Shown: positions 18,642-27,664 of the stretch, piece after piece
Position numbering within the stretch: position 1 is the stretch's first letter
Layout: each line of letters opens with the position of its first letter
Assembly (NCBI GenBank): GCA_003134045.1
Contig: PLAH01000040.1
Span: 1 to 64,000, forward strand
Source of the DNA: Gammaproteobacteria bacterium
Lineage (GTDB): Bacteria; Pseudomonadota; Gammaproteobacteria; Steroidobacterales; Steroidobacteraceae
Direction: 5' to 3'
DNA: 64,000 bases
Program-made: the position numbers and the translations under genes
Notes under the pieces: model-generated
Database searches by the model: none
Told to the model about the DNA's origin: nothing
What the model saw: the letters and a program-made list of their open reading frames with translations, nothing else

Positions 18642-19079
18642 TCATAGCGGCTCGCCGTGGACGACCAGCGTCAGCCCGTCGACCCGCTCGATACGGGCGC
18701 GCGTACCGGCGGCGATGAGAAGCGGGCCGCCGTTGCGCGCACTCCACGAACTGCCGCGAAACTCGACTCGGCACGTTTCGCCCGGCGGCAACGCGTCGGG
18801 CAGCACCACCGTTTCCCCGGCCGGCCCTTGATTCATCCGGGGCAGATTGCGGCGCAGGCGATCGTAGATTCGGCGGCGAAACGCAAACATCGAAACGGCC
18901 GCCATACCCGCGAATGCGATCCATTGCAGCCAGACGGTTAGAATCCAGCCGGAGACGCCGAGAAAGCCCACGATCAGCGCCGCCAGCCCGAGAAACACCA
19001 GGTAGAACTGCGCATCGACGAAGGCCAGCTCCGACCCCAAGAGAATCGCGCCGACGGCTACCCACGCCCACCATTGCAT
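18642..19079 (-). CDS. NfeD-like membrane protein
   Basis: The 145-residue protein has two or three N-terminal membrane helices and a small C-terminal beta domain (GETVVLPDALPPGETCRVEF, ARIERVDGLTLVVHGE), typical of the short NfeD1b type (OB-fold). It precedes the SPFH gene with a 22-bp gap, the common NfeD-stomatin pairing thought to act in membrane quality control. Start ATG 19079 gives MQWWAWVAVGAILLGSELAF. Confidence 0.93.
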   Translation of the reverse strand: MQWWAWVAVGAILLGSELAFVDAQFYLVFLGLAALIVGFLGVSGWILTVWLQWIAFAGMAAVSMFAFRRRIYDRLRRNLPRMNQGPAGETVVLPDALPPGETCRVEFRGSSWSARNGGPLLIAAGTRARIERVDGLTLVVHGEPL

Positions 19080-19114
19080 GAATGTCCGACCCCCGGCGTT
19101 GCTCTACGTCTGCT

Positions 19115-20620
19115 CTAACGCTTCATCGCGTCGAAGAAATCCGCATTGGTCTTGGTATCTTTCATCTTGTCCAACAGGAATTCGATCGCGGCCAATTCGT
19201 CCATCGGATGCAGGAGCTTGCGCAGAATCCACATCTTGGACAACTCGGCGGGATCCGTGATGAGCTCTTCCTTGCGCGTGCCCGAACGGTTGATGTTGAT
19301 CGACGGGAACGTGCGCTTCTCGGCGATGCGGCGATCCAAATGGATTTCCGAATTACCCGTGCCCTTGAACTCTTCGAAAATGACGTCGTCCATCTTGGAG
19401 CCGGTATCGACCAGCGCGGTGGCGAGAATGGTCAAGCTGCCGCCCTCCTCGATGTTGCGCGCCGCGCCGAAAAAGCGCTTCGGACGCTGCAGTGCGTTGG
19501 CATCCACGCCGCCGGTGAGCACCTTGCCGGAGCTCGGCACCACCGTGTTGTAGGCGCGCGCCAGACGCGTGATGGAGTCGAGCAGAATGACCACGTCTTT
19601 CTTGTGCTCGACCAGCCGCTTGGCCTTCTCGATCACCATCTCGGCCACTTGCACGTGACGGCTGGCGGGCTCGTCGAAGGTCGACGACACCACTTCGCCT
19701 TTCACGGTACGCGCCATCTCGGTCACTTCCTCGGGCCGCTCATCGATGAGCAGGACGATGAGGTACACCTCGGGATGATTGGCCGTGATGGCGGTGGCGA
19801 TGTTCTGCAGCAACATGGTCTTGCCGGCCTTGGGCGGCGAGACGATGAGACCCCGCTGACCCTTGCCGATGGGCGAAACCAGATCGATGGCGCGGGCCGT
19901 CAAATCCTCGGTCGAACCGTTGCCCCGCTCGAGCTTCAACCGCTCGGTGGGATGCAGCGGCGTCAGATTCTCGAACAGCACCTTGCCGCGCGAACTTTCC
20001 GGCGAGTCATAGTTGATCTCACCGACCTTCAGCAGCGCGAAATACCGCTCCCCGTCCTTCGGCGGGCGGATCAAGCCGGAAATGGAATCGCCGGTGCGCA
20101 GGTTGAAGCGGCGAATCTGGCTGGGCGACACATAGATGTCGTCCGGGCCGGCCAGGTAACTCGAGTCCGACGAGCGCAGAAAGCCGAAGCCATCCTGCAG
20201 AATTTCCAGCACGCCATCGCCGTAGATGTCCTCGCCCTTGCGGGCATGCGCCTTCAAGACACCGAAAATGATGTCCTGTTTGCGCGATCGCCCCATGTTC
20301 TCCAGGCCCATGGTCTCGGCCAGCTTGACGAGATCGCTGATCGGACGCTTCTTGAGCTCCGTCAGGTTCATCGAACTGCGGCTGCGAGCGAGGTCGTTCG
20401 GGGCGATGATTTCTAAGTCGTCGCCGCCCTCCGGCAGGTCACCGTAATCCTCCTGCGGAGGCCGCCCACCGTTGGTGTTGCCGTTGCGGTTGTCATTGCG
20501 CGGTCCGCGATTGGACCGATTGGAGCGCCCGCCCCCTTGGCCGCCGCCACCCTGTTGGCCGCCCTGTCCGCCGCCACCCTGGCCACCGCCGCGGGACTGG
20601 TTCCCTAGATAGCCTCTCAC
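19115..20620 (-). CDS. rho: Transcription termination factor Rho with a long disordered N-terminal extension
   Basis: Rho is the hexameric RNA helicase that ends transcription. From residue 84 ([20 protein letters not shown]) the protein matches the standard ~419-residue Rho: RNA-binding domain with DGFGFLRS and [10 protein letters not shown], Walker [25 protein letters not shown] and the Q/R-loop regions. Ahead of it are 83 residues that are Gly/Gln-rich, then Asn/Arg-rich, then acidic. Translation of the extension is supported by its GTG start overlapping the trxA stop as GTGA and by the lack of a ribosome site before M84. trxA-rho order is conserved in gammaproteobacteria, so the two are probably co-transcribed. 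Confidence 0.97.
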   Translation of the reverse strand: MRGYLGNQSRGGGQGGGGQGGQQGGGGQGGGRSNRSNRGPRNDNRNGNTNGGRPPQEDYGDLPEGGDDLEIIAPNDLARSRSSMNLTELKKRPISDLVKLAETMGLENMGRSRKQDIIFGVLKAHARKGEDIYGDGVLEILQDGFGFLRSSDSSYLAGPDDIYVSPSQIRRFNLRTGDSISGLIRPPKDGERYFALLKVGEINYDSPESSRGKVLFENLTPLHPTERLKLERGNGSTEDLTARAIDLVSPIGKGQRGLIVSPPKAGKTMLLQNIATAITANHPEVYLIVLLIDERPEEVTEMARTVKGEVVSSTFDEPASRHVQVAEMVIEKAKRLVEHKKDVVILLDSITRLARAYNTVVPSSGKVLTGGVDANALQRPKRFFGAARNIEEGGSLTILATALVDTGSKMDDVIFEEFKGTGNSEIHLDRRIAEKRTFPSININRSGTRKEELITDPAELSKMWILRKLLHPMDELAAIEFLLDKMKDTKTNADFFDAMKR

Positions 20621-20946
20621 AGGTTGCTGTCCAAAAAGGCCGCGAGCTGTGACTTCGTGACAGCGCCGACTTTTTGGGCCTCCACCGTGCCATTCTTGAA
20701 CAGAATCAGCGTCGGGATACCGCGGATATTGAATTTGGGGGGAGTCGCCGGGTTGTCATCGATGTTCAGCTTGGCGATCCGAATCTTGTCTTTGTACTGA
20801 TCGGCGATCTCATCGAGGATGGGAGCGATCATCTTGCAGGGGCCGCACCATTCAGCCCAAAAGTCGAGCAAAACGGGCTTTTCTGACTTGAGCACGTCCT
20901 TATCGAACGTGGCGTCACTGGTGTGGACGATACTTGGGTTACTCAC
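20617..20946 (-). CDS. trxA: Thioredoxin 1
   Basis: TrxA is the general cytoplasmic disulfide reductant. GTG 20946 gives [20 protein letters not shown] with a strong aaaggaggt ribosome site 9 nt upstream, so the longer track ORF is rejected. The active site is [10 protein letters not shown] (C34, C37), the cis-proline loop is [12 protein letters not shown], and the length of 109 is standard. Its stop overlaps the rho start. Confidence 0.98.
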   Translation of the reverse strand: MSNPSIVHTSDATFDKDVLKSEKPVLLDFWAEWCGPCKMIAPILDEIADQYKDKIRIAKLNIDDNPATPPKFNIRGIPTLILFKNGTVEAQKVGAVTKSQLAAFLDSNL

Positions 20947-21202
20947 TGCGGATATACCTCCTTTTGGAGATTCGTTTGAAGTTTTTTGCGGGGTAGTTTG
21001 ATTGAAATGCGGCGCCCGGTGCTCACGCGAAGATGACGATGCGCGGCCGTTCGGGCACAATACAGCGGCTTTAGAAGTCTTGATTACCTTAAAAGGGTAC
21101 CGATGATACGGTTGAGGGGAGCGGATAGACCAGCTCCGGAATGGCCGTATTGTTAACCGGTCCCTAACCATTTTGCAAGTTTCTGCAATCCAAAAAGCGA
21201 AA
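20947..21202. promoter_or_regulatory. Divergent control region between trxA-rho and rhlB
   Basis: This 256-bp space must hold both promoters. It is more AT-rich than its surroundings. On the plus strand TTGATT followed 17 nt later by ATGATA (about 21079-21107) is a weak promoter candidate. On the minus strand a leader of over 100 nt is likely before trxA. No clear hairpin or operator stands out. Confidence 0.4.
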
Positions 21203-22837
21203 ATGTCAGACGCCCATCTCAGTCAGCTCACGTTCGAATCGTTAAACATTGCCGAATCCCTGAAGCGGGGTATCGCCGAACTCGGCTATACGCGCTGCAC
21301 GCCGATTCAGGCACAAACCCTGCCGGTGGCATTGGCCGGACGCGATGTCGCGGGCCAGGCGCAGACCGGAACGGGCAAGACGGCGGCTTTCCTCATCGCC
21401 TTGCTGAATAAGCTATTGACCGAACCCGCGGCCGCCGACAAACCGCTGAACGCACCCCGCGCCATCGTCATCGCACCGACCCGCGAACTGGCGGTGCAGA
21501 TTCATTCGGATGCCGAAGGCATCGCGAAGTACACGGGACTCGAGCTGGCCATCGTTTTCGGCGGCGTCGATTACGAAAAGCAGCGGCGCATCCTCGAGGA
21601 AGGCGTCGACGTCTTGATCGGCACACCCGGCCGGATCATCGATTACTTCAAGCAAGGGGTCTTCGACCTGCGCCACATTCAAGTGGCCGTGATGGATGAA
21701 GCAGATCGTATGTTCGATTTGGGATTTATCAAGGATATCCGCTTTATTTTGCGGCGTTTGCCGCACCCGAACCTGCGCCTCACCATGATGTTTTCGGCCA
21801 CTTTGTCGCACCGGGTCATGGAACTCGCGTACGAGCATATGAACAACCCGGAGCTGATCCGCATCGAGCCGGACAAGATGACGGTGGATCGCGTCAAGCA
21901 GGTGCTGTACTTCCCCGCCACCGAGGAAAAGATTCCGCTGCTGATGGGACTTCTGCGCCGCATCGACGCGCGCCGCACCATGGTGTTCGTGAACACCAAG
22001 CGCATCGCCGAGGTGCTCGAGCGCACGCTCACCGCGAACGGTTTCGTCGCCCAGGCATTGTCGGGCGACGTGCCGCAGAACAAGCGCTTGAAGATGATGC
22101 GCGACTTCCACAATGGCGAGATCGCCGTGCTGATCGCCACGGACGTGGCCTCGCGCGGCCTGCATATCCCCGATGTCAGCCATGTCTTCAACTTCGATCT
22201 GCCGAACGATGCCGAGGACTACGTGCATCGCATCGGCCGCACCGCGCGTGCCGGCGCCGAGGGCGATGCCATCAGCTTCGGCTGCGAGGAGTACGCCATC
22301 TCGCTGCCGGACATCGAGCGCTACATCGGCCACCAGATTCCGCGCGCCTCCATCGATGTGCTCGACCTGGCCGACGTGACCGCGCCACCCCCCGCCGAAT
22401 GGCGTGAGCGGGCGCCCCGGCCGGGACAGCGAGGCGGCCGGCCGCCTGGCGGCGGCGGTCGCCCCGGTGGCGGTGGCGGACGATCAGGCGGCTCGGGACG
22501 CTCCGGTGGTGGGTCTCACGGTGGACCCAATCGTTCGGCGGGCGGTCGCAGCAGCAGCAGCGGGCCCCGCCGAGCAGGCCCCTCATCGTCGCACCCGGCC
22601 ACAGCCCCGATACCGCGCTCCGCACCGGAAGGCGGCTCGGCCGGCCAGGCCAATTCCACGTCGGGCGGCGGCGCGCCGGGCAGTGGCAGTGCACCCGGCA
22701 GCTCGGGCACCTCACCCGCAGCTGCGGTCGGCAGCGACGCCGCGCCAGGCACGAATCCCGCTCGGCGGCGCCGGCGGCGCAACCGTGGCGGCGGCGGCGG
22801 TCCTGCCAATAGCAACGGCCCAGCCGCTGGGAATTAG
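21203..22837 (+). CDS. rhlB: DEAD-box ATP-dependent RNA helicase RhlB
   Basis: RhlB unwinds RNA in the degradosome. Motifs in order: Q motif [23 protein letters not shown], Ia [26 protein letters not shown] ([13 protein letters not shown]), III SAT, then the second RecA domain with VFVNTKR and [10 protein letters not shown]. The core ends near residue 400; the last ~145 residues are Gly/Ser/Pro-rich and finish with [12 protein letters not shown], longer than the enteric tail and likely an RNA- or RNase E-contacting disordered region. ATG 21203 ([14 protein letters not shown]) is preferred over the upstream TTG. It is divergent from trxA-rho, a conserved arrangement. Confidence 0.95.
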   Translation: MSDAHLSQLTFESLNIAESLKRGIAELGYTRCTPIQAQTLPVALAGRDVAGQAQTGTGKTAAFLIALLNKLLTEPAAADKPLNAPRAIVIAPTRELAVQIHSDAEGIAKYTGLELAIVFGGVDYEKQRRILEEGVDVLIGTPGRIIDYFKQGVFDLRHIQVAVMDEADRMFDLGFIKDIRFILRRLPHPNLRLTMMFSATLSHRVMELAYEHMNNPELIRIEPDKMTVDRVKQVLYFPATEEKIPLLMGLLRRIDARRTMVFVNTKRIAEVLERTLTANGFVAQALSGDVPQNKRLKMMRDFHNGEIAVLIATDVASRGLHIPDVSHVFNFDLPNDAEDYVHRIGRTARAGAEGDAISFGCEEYAISLPDIERYIGHQIPRASIDVLDLADVTAPPPAEWRERAPRPGQRGGRPPGGGGRPGGGGGRSGGSGRSGGGSHGGPNRSAGGRSSSSGPRRAGPSSSHPATAPIPRSAPEGGSAGQANSTSGGGAPGSGSAPGSSGTSPAAAVGSDAAPGTNPARRRRRRNRGGGGGPANSNGPAAGN

Positions 22838-22844
22838 TGTGCAG

Positions 22845-22897
22845 CGAGCGCACCCGGTCGGGGTGTCCGCACCCCGTAGGTTCGCGCGTCAGCGCTA
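22845..22897. repeat. REP-like palindromic repeat, copy 2
   Basis: The hairpin cggggtg-tccg-caccccg (22859-22876) follows ggt and is trailed by gcgtcagcgcta, matching copy 1 at 9590-9655 over flank, stem, CCG loop and tail. It lies between the convergent rhlB and HAD genes and may terminate both. Confidence 0.7.
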
Positions 22898-23566
22898 TAA
22901 CAAATCGGCGATTCGGTCGACCGCGGTGTAGCGCCCCGTCTTCTGCGCCGGCTGTGCGGAATCCGGCCGGCGCACGGCACGCAGCCAGCGAATGCCGAAA
23001 TCATGCGCTGCCTCGAGCACCGGCAGACTATCGTCGACGAATAGGGTACGGTCGGCGATGAATCCCTCCTTGGCTTGCAGACGCGGCCAGAATGCCGCAT
23101 TTTCCTTCGGCGCGTTGAACGCATGGGTCGAGTAGCACGCGTCGAAATGTGCCTCGAGCCCGACCTGCTCGTTCTTGATCGCCAACGTCACCGGATGCGC
23201 ATTGGTGACCAACACCCGCCGCTTGCCGCTCGCCCTGAGGCGCAGCAAGAAATCCTCGGCCCCAGGCAGATAGCCGATCCGCTGCAGAGCGGAGCGCTTG
23301 ATCTGGGCAATGTCGAGCCCGAGTTCCCGCGACCAGTGATCGATGCAATACCACTCGATGGTGCCGCGGGCCGCCAGGAACTTCGGTTTGATCATCTCCC
23401 AGGCGTCGGGAGCGCTCACCCCCATGGCGACCGCGTAACGGCTAGGAATCAATTCCTGCCAAAACCAATTGTCGAAACGCAGGTCGAGCAGCGTCCCGTC
23501 CATGTCCAGAAGAACGGTATCGATCTTCGACCAGTCGATCGCAGCTTTAGTGTCGCTAGTATCCAT
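22895..23566 (-). CDS. yrfG: HAD-superfamily hydrolase, GMP/IMP nucleotidase (YrfG-like)
   Basis: HAD motifs: I DMDGTLLDLRFDNWFW (nucleophile Asp), II VTNAHP, IV FVDDSLPVLEAA. The N-terminal block WSKIDTVLLDMDGTLLDLRF and YCIDHWSRELGLDI are typical of YrfG, which removes phosphate from GMP and IMP. Length 223 is right. Only 17 bp separate its start codon from that of cysQ on the other strand, and both have a -10 box 6 nt before the ATG. Confidence 0.88.
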   Translation of the reverse strand: MDTSDTKAAIDWSKIDTVLLDMDGTLLDLRFDNWFWQELIPSRYAVAMGVSAPDAWEMIKPKFLAARGTIEWYCIDHWSRELGLDIAQIKRSALQRIGYLPGAEDFLLRLRASGKRRVLVTNAHPVTLAIKNEQVGLEAHFDACYSTHAFNAPKENAAFWPRLQAKEGFIADRTLFVDDSLPVLEAAHDFGIRWLRAVRRPDSAQPAQKTGRYTAVDRIADLL

Positions 23567-23583
23567 GTGCGTATGATACCGCG
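23567..23583. promoter_or_regulatory. 17-bp divergent spacer with shared palindromic -10 (two leaderless candidates)
   Basis: The spacer gtgcgtatgataccgcg contains the palindrome GTATGATAC. Rightward, TATGAT ends 6 nt before cysQ ATG; leftward, TATCAT ends 6 nt before the yrfG ATG. No good -35 is seen for either. Confidence 0.55.
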
Positions 23584-24369
23584 ATGAGAAATCTCACCGA
23601 TCTCGCCGAGTCCTTGATGCCGACGCTCGCCCGCGCGGGCGCCGCGATCATGCAGATATACGATGGCGGCTTCACGGTCCAGCGCAAGGACGACAATTCG
23701 CCGCTGACGCTGGCTGACCTCGAGTCGCAGCGCATCATCCTCGACAGCCTGTCCCGGCTTACAGCGGACATCCCCGTGCTTTCCGAGGAATCGGCGCAGG
23801 CGCCGTGGTCGGAACGCAAGAGCTGGAAGGAACTGTGGGTAGTCGATCCGCTCGACGGTACGCGCGAATTCGTCAAGCGCAACGGCGAGTTCACCATCAA
23901 TATCGCCCTGGTCGTGGACCACGAACCGCTGCTCGGACTGATTTCCGCCCCCGCCCAGGGACTGTTGTATTGGGGCGCCCGGGGAGTCGGCGCTTTCAGC
24001 CGGCACCGCGACGCCGCCGAGCGCCGCATCCAGGTCTCACCGCCCCACGATCCCATCCGGGTGGTAGGCAGCCGTTCGCATGCCAGCGTCGAGACCGCAA
24101 ACTATCTGGCGCGCCTCGGGCCGCACGTGGTATCCGGCATTGGGAGCTCGCTCAAATTCTGTCTGGTGGCCGAAGGCAAGGCCGAACTCTACCCGCGCTT
24201 CGGCCCCACGTCGGAGTGGGACACGGCGGCGGGACAAGCGCTGCTGGAGGCCGCCGGCGGCCACGTGACCCGCCTGGACGGCCACCGCCTGCGCTACAAC
24301 TGCCGCGAAACTGTCATCAACGGCGATTTTGTCGCTTTCAGCCATCCCAGCGTGTTACCGAGGGTTTAG
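23584..24369 (+). CDS. cysQ: 3'(2'),5'-bisphosphate nucleotidase CysQ
   Basis: CysQ hydrolyses adenosine 3',5'-bisphosphate, the by-product of sulfate assimilation and carrier-protein phosphopantetheinylation. It belongs to the lithium-sensitive phosphatase family: metal-binding SEESAQAP, WVVDPLDGTREFVKRNGEFT and the C-terminal TSEWDTAAGQALLEAAGG. Length 261 is normal. The start is set by ATG 23584 with no Shine-Dalgarno, consistent with a leaderless message. Confidence 0.96.
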   Translation: MRNLTDLAESLMPTLARAGAAIMQIYDGGFTVQRKDDNSPLTLADLESQRIILDSLSRLTADIPVLSEESAQAPWSERKSWKELWVVDPLDGTREFVKRNGEFTINIALVVDHEPLLGLISAPAQGLLYWGARGVGAFSRHRDAAERRIQVSPPHDPIRVVGSRSHASVETANYLARLGPHVVSGIGSSLKFCLVAEGKAELYPRFGPTSEWDTAAGQALLEAAGGHVTRLDGHRLRYNCRETVINGDFVAFSHPSVLPRV

Positions 24370-24384
24370 GTGCGGCCGGCACGC

Positions 24385-24768
24385 TTAGGCGTTGCCGACC
24401 GGCTCGCACAGCTCCAACGTCGCATCCAGCAGCGTCGGAATATCGAAAACCACCTCATCCTCCGCCAGCGTCAACCGCGCAACGCCGGCAGCGGCGATCA
24501 GGGCGGCCGGCACGTGCAGCTGGTCGCGCTTGCGCGGCGAAGTCCAGGTGCTGACTCGGGAGTCGCCGAACGCCCGATTGAGGGCGCTCCAGCGGAGCTG
24601 GGCGGCACGGGCCAGCGCCGTGTCGCCGCCCCACTGGGCCTCGGCGACCGCCGCGGACTTGTCGACCGACGCTTTGCTGCGCGGCGCGGTCATCAGCTCG
24701 TGGACGTAGCGAACCATCTCGTTGGGGTCCACCCGCAATGTCAAATACGGCTGCACGTCGCTATTCAT
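24385..24768 (-). CDS. Conserved-looking hypothetical protein
   Basis: I do not recognise this 127-residue protein. It starts MNSDVQPYLTLRVDPNEMVR, has no membrane segment or signal peptide, and ends VVFDIPTLLDATLELCEP. The mix of hydrophobic and charged residues and the absence of low-complexity sequence suggest a real soluble protein. ATG 24768, after gaggcaggg, is favoured over ATG 24798. It is convergent with cysQ and divergent from the DUF3301 gene. Confidence 0.6.
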   Translation of the reverse strand: MNSDVQPYLTLRVDPNEMVRYVHELMTAPRSKASVDKSAAVAEAQWGGDTALARAAQLRWSALNRAFGDSRVSTWTSPRKRDQLHVPAALIAAAGVARLTLAEDEVVFDIPTLLDATLELCEPVGNA

Positions 24769-24889
24769 TCGGGGCCCTGCCTCACGGATAGTTGTCATAC
24801 GGGATGTATGGGGTGCGTTCGAAGGAAATCCAGAGCCTGCCCGATGCTTAGGACCGCGCAGCGCAATGCAGGTGCGGTAAGCTTTGGGC

Positions 24890-25210
24890 ATGAACGAAGA
24901 CCTGTTGCTCCTGGTGTTGGTGGCGGCCAGCCTGGCGGTGGCCTACAAGGTATGGCATGTCGCGCTCGATGCGCGGGAATCGGCCAACCGGATTGCCAGG
25001 GAGACCTGTTCGGGAGCCGCGGTCCAGTTGCTGGACGATACCGTGGCGTTTGCCGGCTTTCGACTGGCCCGCGACCCCCGCGGCCGGCGCCGGCTGCTGC
25101 GAACTTACACCTTCGATTACACCGCCGATGGCTTCGAACGGGCCCAGGGCTTCATCGTGCTGGCCGGGCGGCATCTCGAGGCAGTAGGGCTCGCGGGCAG
25201 CCCCTCGTGA
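24890..25210 (+). CDS. DUF3301 family protein
   Basis: This 106-residue protein has one N-terminal membrane helix (MNEDLLLLVLVAASLAVAYK) followed by a cytoplasmic part with SGAAVQLLDDTVAFAGFRLA, RLLRTYTFDYTADG and RAQGFIVLAG. The layout and motifs match the DUF3301 family of gammaproteobacterial proteins of unknown role. Its stop overlaps the start of the PHP phosphatase (GTGA), an association seen elsewhere as I recall. Start ATG 24890 is used instead of the track's TTG 24884. Confidence 0.85.
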   Translation: MNEDLLLLVLVAASLAVAYKVWHVALDARESANRIARETCSGAAVQLLDDTVAFAGFRLARDPRGRRRLLRTYTFDYTADGFERAQGFIVLAGRHLEAVGLAGSPS

Positions 25211-26049
25211 ACCCAGAGCCGGCCATCGATTTGCACACCCACTCGAATTGCTCCGACGGCTCCCTGACCCCAGCCGACTTGGTACGGCGCGCCGCGGCCG
25301 CGGGCGTGGGCGTGCTGGCTCTCACCGATCACGACACGATTGCGGGCTTGCAGGACGCACGGCAGGAGGCCCAACGGAGCGGAATTCGCATGGTGCCGGG
25401 AGTCGAACTGTCGGCCTCCTGGCGTGCGCAGGCCATCCACGTCCTGGGACTGTGGATAGATCCCGAGTCGCCCAAGCTGAAGGAACGGCTCGATTCGCAG
25501 GCCGAGCGGCGGCGCGTGCGGATGCGCAGGATCTGCGCACGCCTCGCCAAGGCTGGTTTACCGGGAGACGACCTGCTGGCAGCGGTCGAGGCGCAACCCG
25601 GTCTGCCGACGCGCGCGCATCTCGCGCAAGCACTGGTCGCAGGCGGCCACGTCGCCCGCACCGACGATGCCTTTCGCAAATACCTGGGCAAAGGCAAAGC
25701 CGCGCATCTCGCGGCCGAGTGGCCGCCGCTCGCGGACATCGTCGCCTGGATTCGCGAGGCCGGCGGAGTCGCCTCGCTGGCGCATCCGGCGCGCTATTCC
25801 CTCTCGTCCGGCGCTCGCCGCCAGTTGCTGACCGAATTCGTGGCCGCCGGCGGCGGCGCGCTCGAGGTCGTCACCGGCGGCAATGGAGCGCATCATGTCG
25901 AGGCGTCCGCGATGCTCGCCGTCAAGTTCGGTCTCGCAGGCTCGGTCGGCTCCGATTTTCACGATCCGCAACAGACTTGGAATCCCTTGGGCCGGTCCCT
26001 TGAGCTACCCGATTGCGTCATCCCCGTGTGGCGTGCCTATGGCTTATAG
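25207..26049 (+). CDS. rnm: PHP-domain phosphatase/exonuclease (RNase AM / YciV-like)
   Basis: The PHP metal-binding motifs are DLHTHSNCSDGS, LTDHDTIAG, PGVELSASW, AHPARYS and GSDFHDPQQTWNPLG. Family members are 5'-3' exonucleases that trim rRNA 5' ends and hydrolyse 3',5'-nucleoside bisphosphates (pAp). If so, it shares a substrate type with the nearby CysQ. GTG 25207 overlaps the DUF3301 stop. Length 280 residues. The much longer track ORF is an upstream frame extension. Confidence 0.9.
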   Translation: MNPEPAIDLHTHSNCSDGSLTPADLVRRAAAAGVGVLALTDHDTIAGLQDARQEAQRSGIRMVPGVELSASWRAQAIHVLGLWIDPESPKLKERLDSQAERRRVRMRRICARLAKAGLPGDDLLAAVEAQPGLPTRAHLAQALVAGGHVARTDDAFRKYLGKGKAAHLAAEWPPLADIVAWIREAGGVASLAHPARYSLSSGARRQLLTEFVAAGGGALEVVTGGNGAHHVEASAMLAVKFGLAGSVGSDFHDPQQTWNPLGRSLELPDCVIPVWRAYGL

Positions 26050-26085
26050 ATTCGAACGAGCAAGATCACAGAAGCAACGATCCCC

Positions 26086-26310
26086 GTGAGCGACGAAGAT
26101 AGCAACGTCAATACCGATCTGTTCAAGAACATCGAGCGCCTGCGCGGCTTACGCATCGAGCACCGCGACCTCGACGACGTGATCTCGCGCCTGAGCATGG
26201 ATTTCAAGGTCGACGAACTGCAAATGAAACGCTTGAAGAAACGCAAATTGATGCTCAAGGATCAGATCGCGCGCCTCGAAAGCCAGCTGATCCCGGACTT
26301 GAACGCATGA
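26086..26310 (+). CDS. DUF465 (YdcH-like) small coiled-coil protein
   Basis: The 74-residue product has an N-terminal stretch of Asn and acidic residues, then a helical segment with SRLSMDFKVDELQMKRLKKR and KLMLKDQIARLE, the HR..Lexx-I..L-x-K..L-K-D pattern of DUF465. Function unknown. GTG 26086 is the start; the stop overlaps the MscS start (ATGA), so the two are translationally coupled. Confidence 0.9.
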   Translation: MSDEDSNVNTDLFKNIERLRGLRIEHRDLDDVISRLSMDFKVDELQMKRLKKRKLMLKDQIARLESQLIPDLNA

Positions 26311-27623
26311 TGGAGTTCTGGCGGCACGTCGAAGGCTTCTTCGATATTCTGCTGACGCGCAACGTCATGACTGAGATCGCCGCGGTGACGGTGTGTCTGT
26401 GGGTGGGGTGGTTCGTAGGCGCCACGCTGCGCTCCCGCTATCAGCGCCGCGGCATCACCACGCCGACCGCGCTGACGTGGAAATACCTGGCCTCGCAAGG
26501 CATCGTCGAAGTGGCGCCGGTGGTGGTGGCGTGGATGCTGGTGATCCTGGCGCACGGCCTGCTGTTCACGGCGCACTTCGATGTGACCATCATGGACGCC
26601 GCGACGCGCCTCATCGGCGCCTACGTCGTCGTGCGCGTGGGCGTATTCCTGTTCACCGCCAGCCTCGGCAACAAGTCGTGGATGCAGCACTGGGAAAATC
26701 GCGTCACGTTGGCGCTGTGGCTGGCCATAGCCGCCGAGTATCTGGGCTGGCTCGAACCCATCATCAATGCGCTCGACAGCGTCGGAGTCGCCGCCGGCAA
26801 GAGCCGCATCACGGTGTGGTCGATACTCAAGCTGTTGTTCACGCTCACCCTGTTCGTGCTGGTGGCGGCCTGGATCAGCCGCTGGGTGGAACGCCGGCTC
26901 AAGAAGCTGAGCACGCTCGCCCCCTCGACGCGCATCGGCATCGCGAAGTTCGCCAACGCCTTCCTGATCGGCCTCAGCATTCTCATGGGATTGAACGCGG
27001 CCGGCGTCGATCTGACCGCCCTGACGGTGTTGACCGGCGCCATCGGCTTAGGGTTGGGATTCGGTCTGCAGTCGATCGCGGCGAACTTCGTCAGCGGATT
27101 CGTACTGTTGATGGACCGCTCGATCAAGCCCGGAGACGTCATCAGCCTGTCGGGCCAAGCCGGCACCAGCACGGAGAACTTCGGCTGGGTGCAGGAGTTG
27201 CGCGGCCGTTATGTGGTGGTGCGCGATCGCGACGGCGTCGAGATGCTCGTGCCGAATCAACAATTGATCTCCAATGCCGTCATCAATTGGAGCTATACCG
27301 ACCCGCGAATCCGGCTCAAGCTGCCCATCCGCGTGAGCTACCGCGACGATCCCGAAGCGGCGCTGCAAATCCTCTTGACCGCCTGCGAGGGACAAAAGCG
27401 CGTGCTGCGCGATCCGCCGCCCGTGTCGCGTCTCATGCATTTCAGCGACAGCGGCATCGAGCTGGAGTTGCGCTTCTGGATCTCCGACCCGCAGGACGGC
27501 GTCAACAACGTACGCTCCGACGTGAACCGCGCCATTTGGCGGCTCTTCAAGGAGCATCGGATCACGATCCCGGTCGCGCAGCACGAGGTCGTGCTGCACA
27601 ACGCGCTGGCCGATCTCGACTGA
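26307..27623 (+). CDS. MscS-family mechanosensitive ion channel
   Basis: Family proteins release solutes under hypo-osmotic shock. Several N-terminal helices (to about residue 200) precede the pore-lining region LTGAIGLGLGFGLQSIAANF, which has the Gly/Ala packing pattern of TM3, and the beta domain (SIKPGDVISL, VVVRDRDGVEMLVPNQQLIS). The 438-residue length, with extra helices, resembles the larger MscS/YjeP-related transporters rather than the compact MscS. It follows DUF465 with a 4-nt overlap; arfB begins 41 bp downstream. Confidence 0.93.
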   Translation: MMEFWRHVEGFFDILLTRNVMTEIAAVTVCLWVGWFVGATLRSRYQRRGITTPTALTWKYLASQGIVEVAPVVVAWMLVILAHGLLFTAHFDVTIMDAATRLIGAYVVVRVGVFLFTASLGNKSWMQHWENRVTLALWLAIAAEYLGWLEPIINALDSVGVAAGKSRITVWSILKLLFTLTLFVLVAAWISRWVERRLKKLSTLAPSTRIGIAKFANAFLIGLSILMGLNAAGVDLTALTVLTGAIGLGLGFGLQSIAANFVSGFVLLMDRSIKPGDVISLSGQAGTSTENFGWVQELRGRYVVVRDRDGVEMLVPNQQLISNAVINWSYTDPRIRLKLPIRVSYRDDPEAALQILLTACEGQKRVLRDPPPVSRLMHFSDSGIELELRFWISDPQDGVNNVRSDVNRAIWRLFKEHRITIPVAQHEVVLHNALADLD

Positions 27624-27664
27624 CCGCCGCGATTCACCACTCTTCAGTTTCGAAACGCTGCGCC

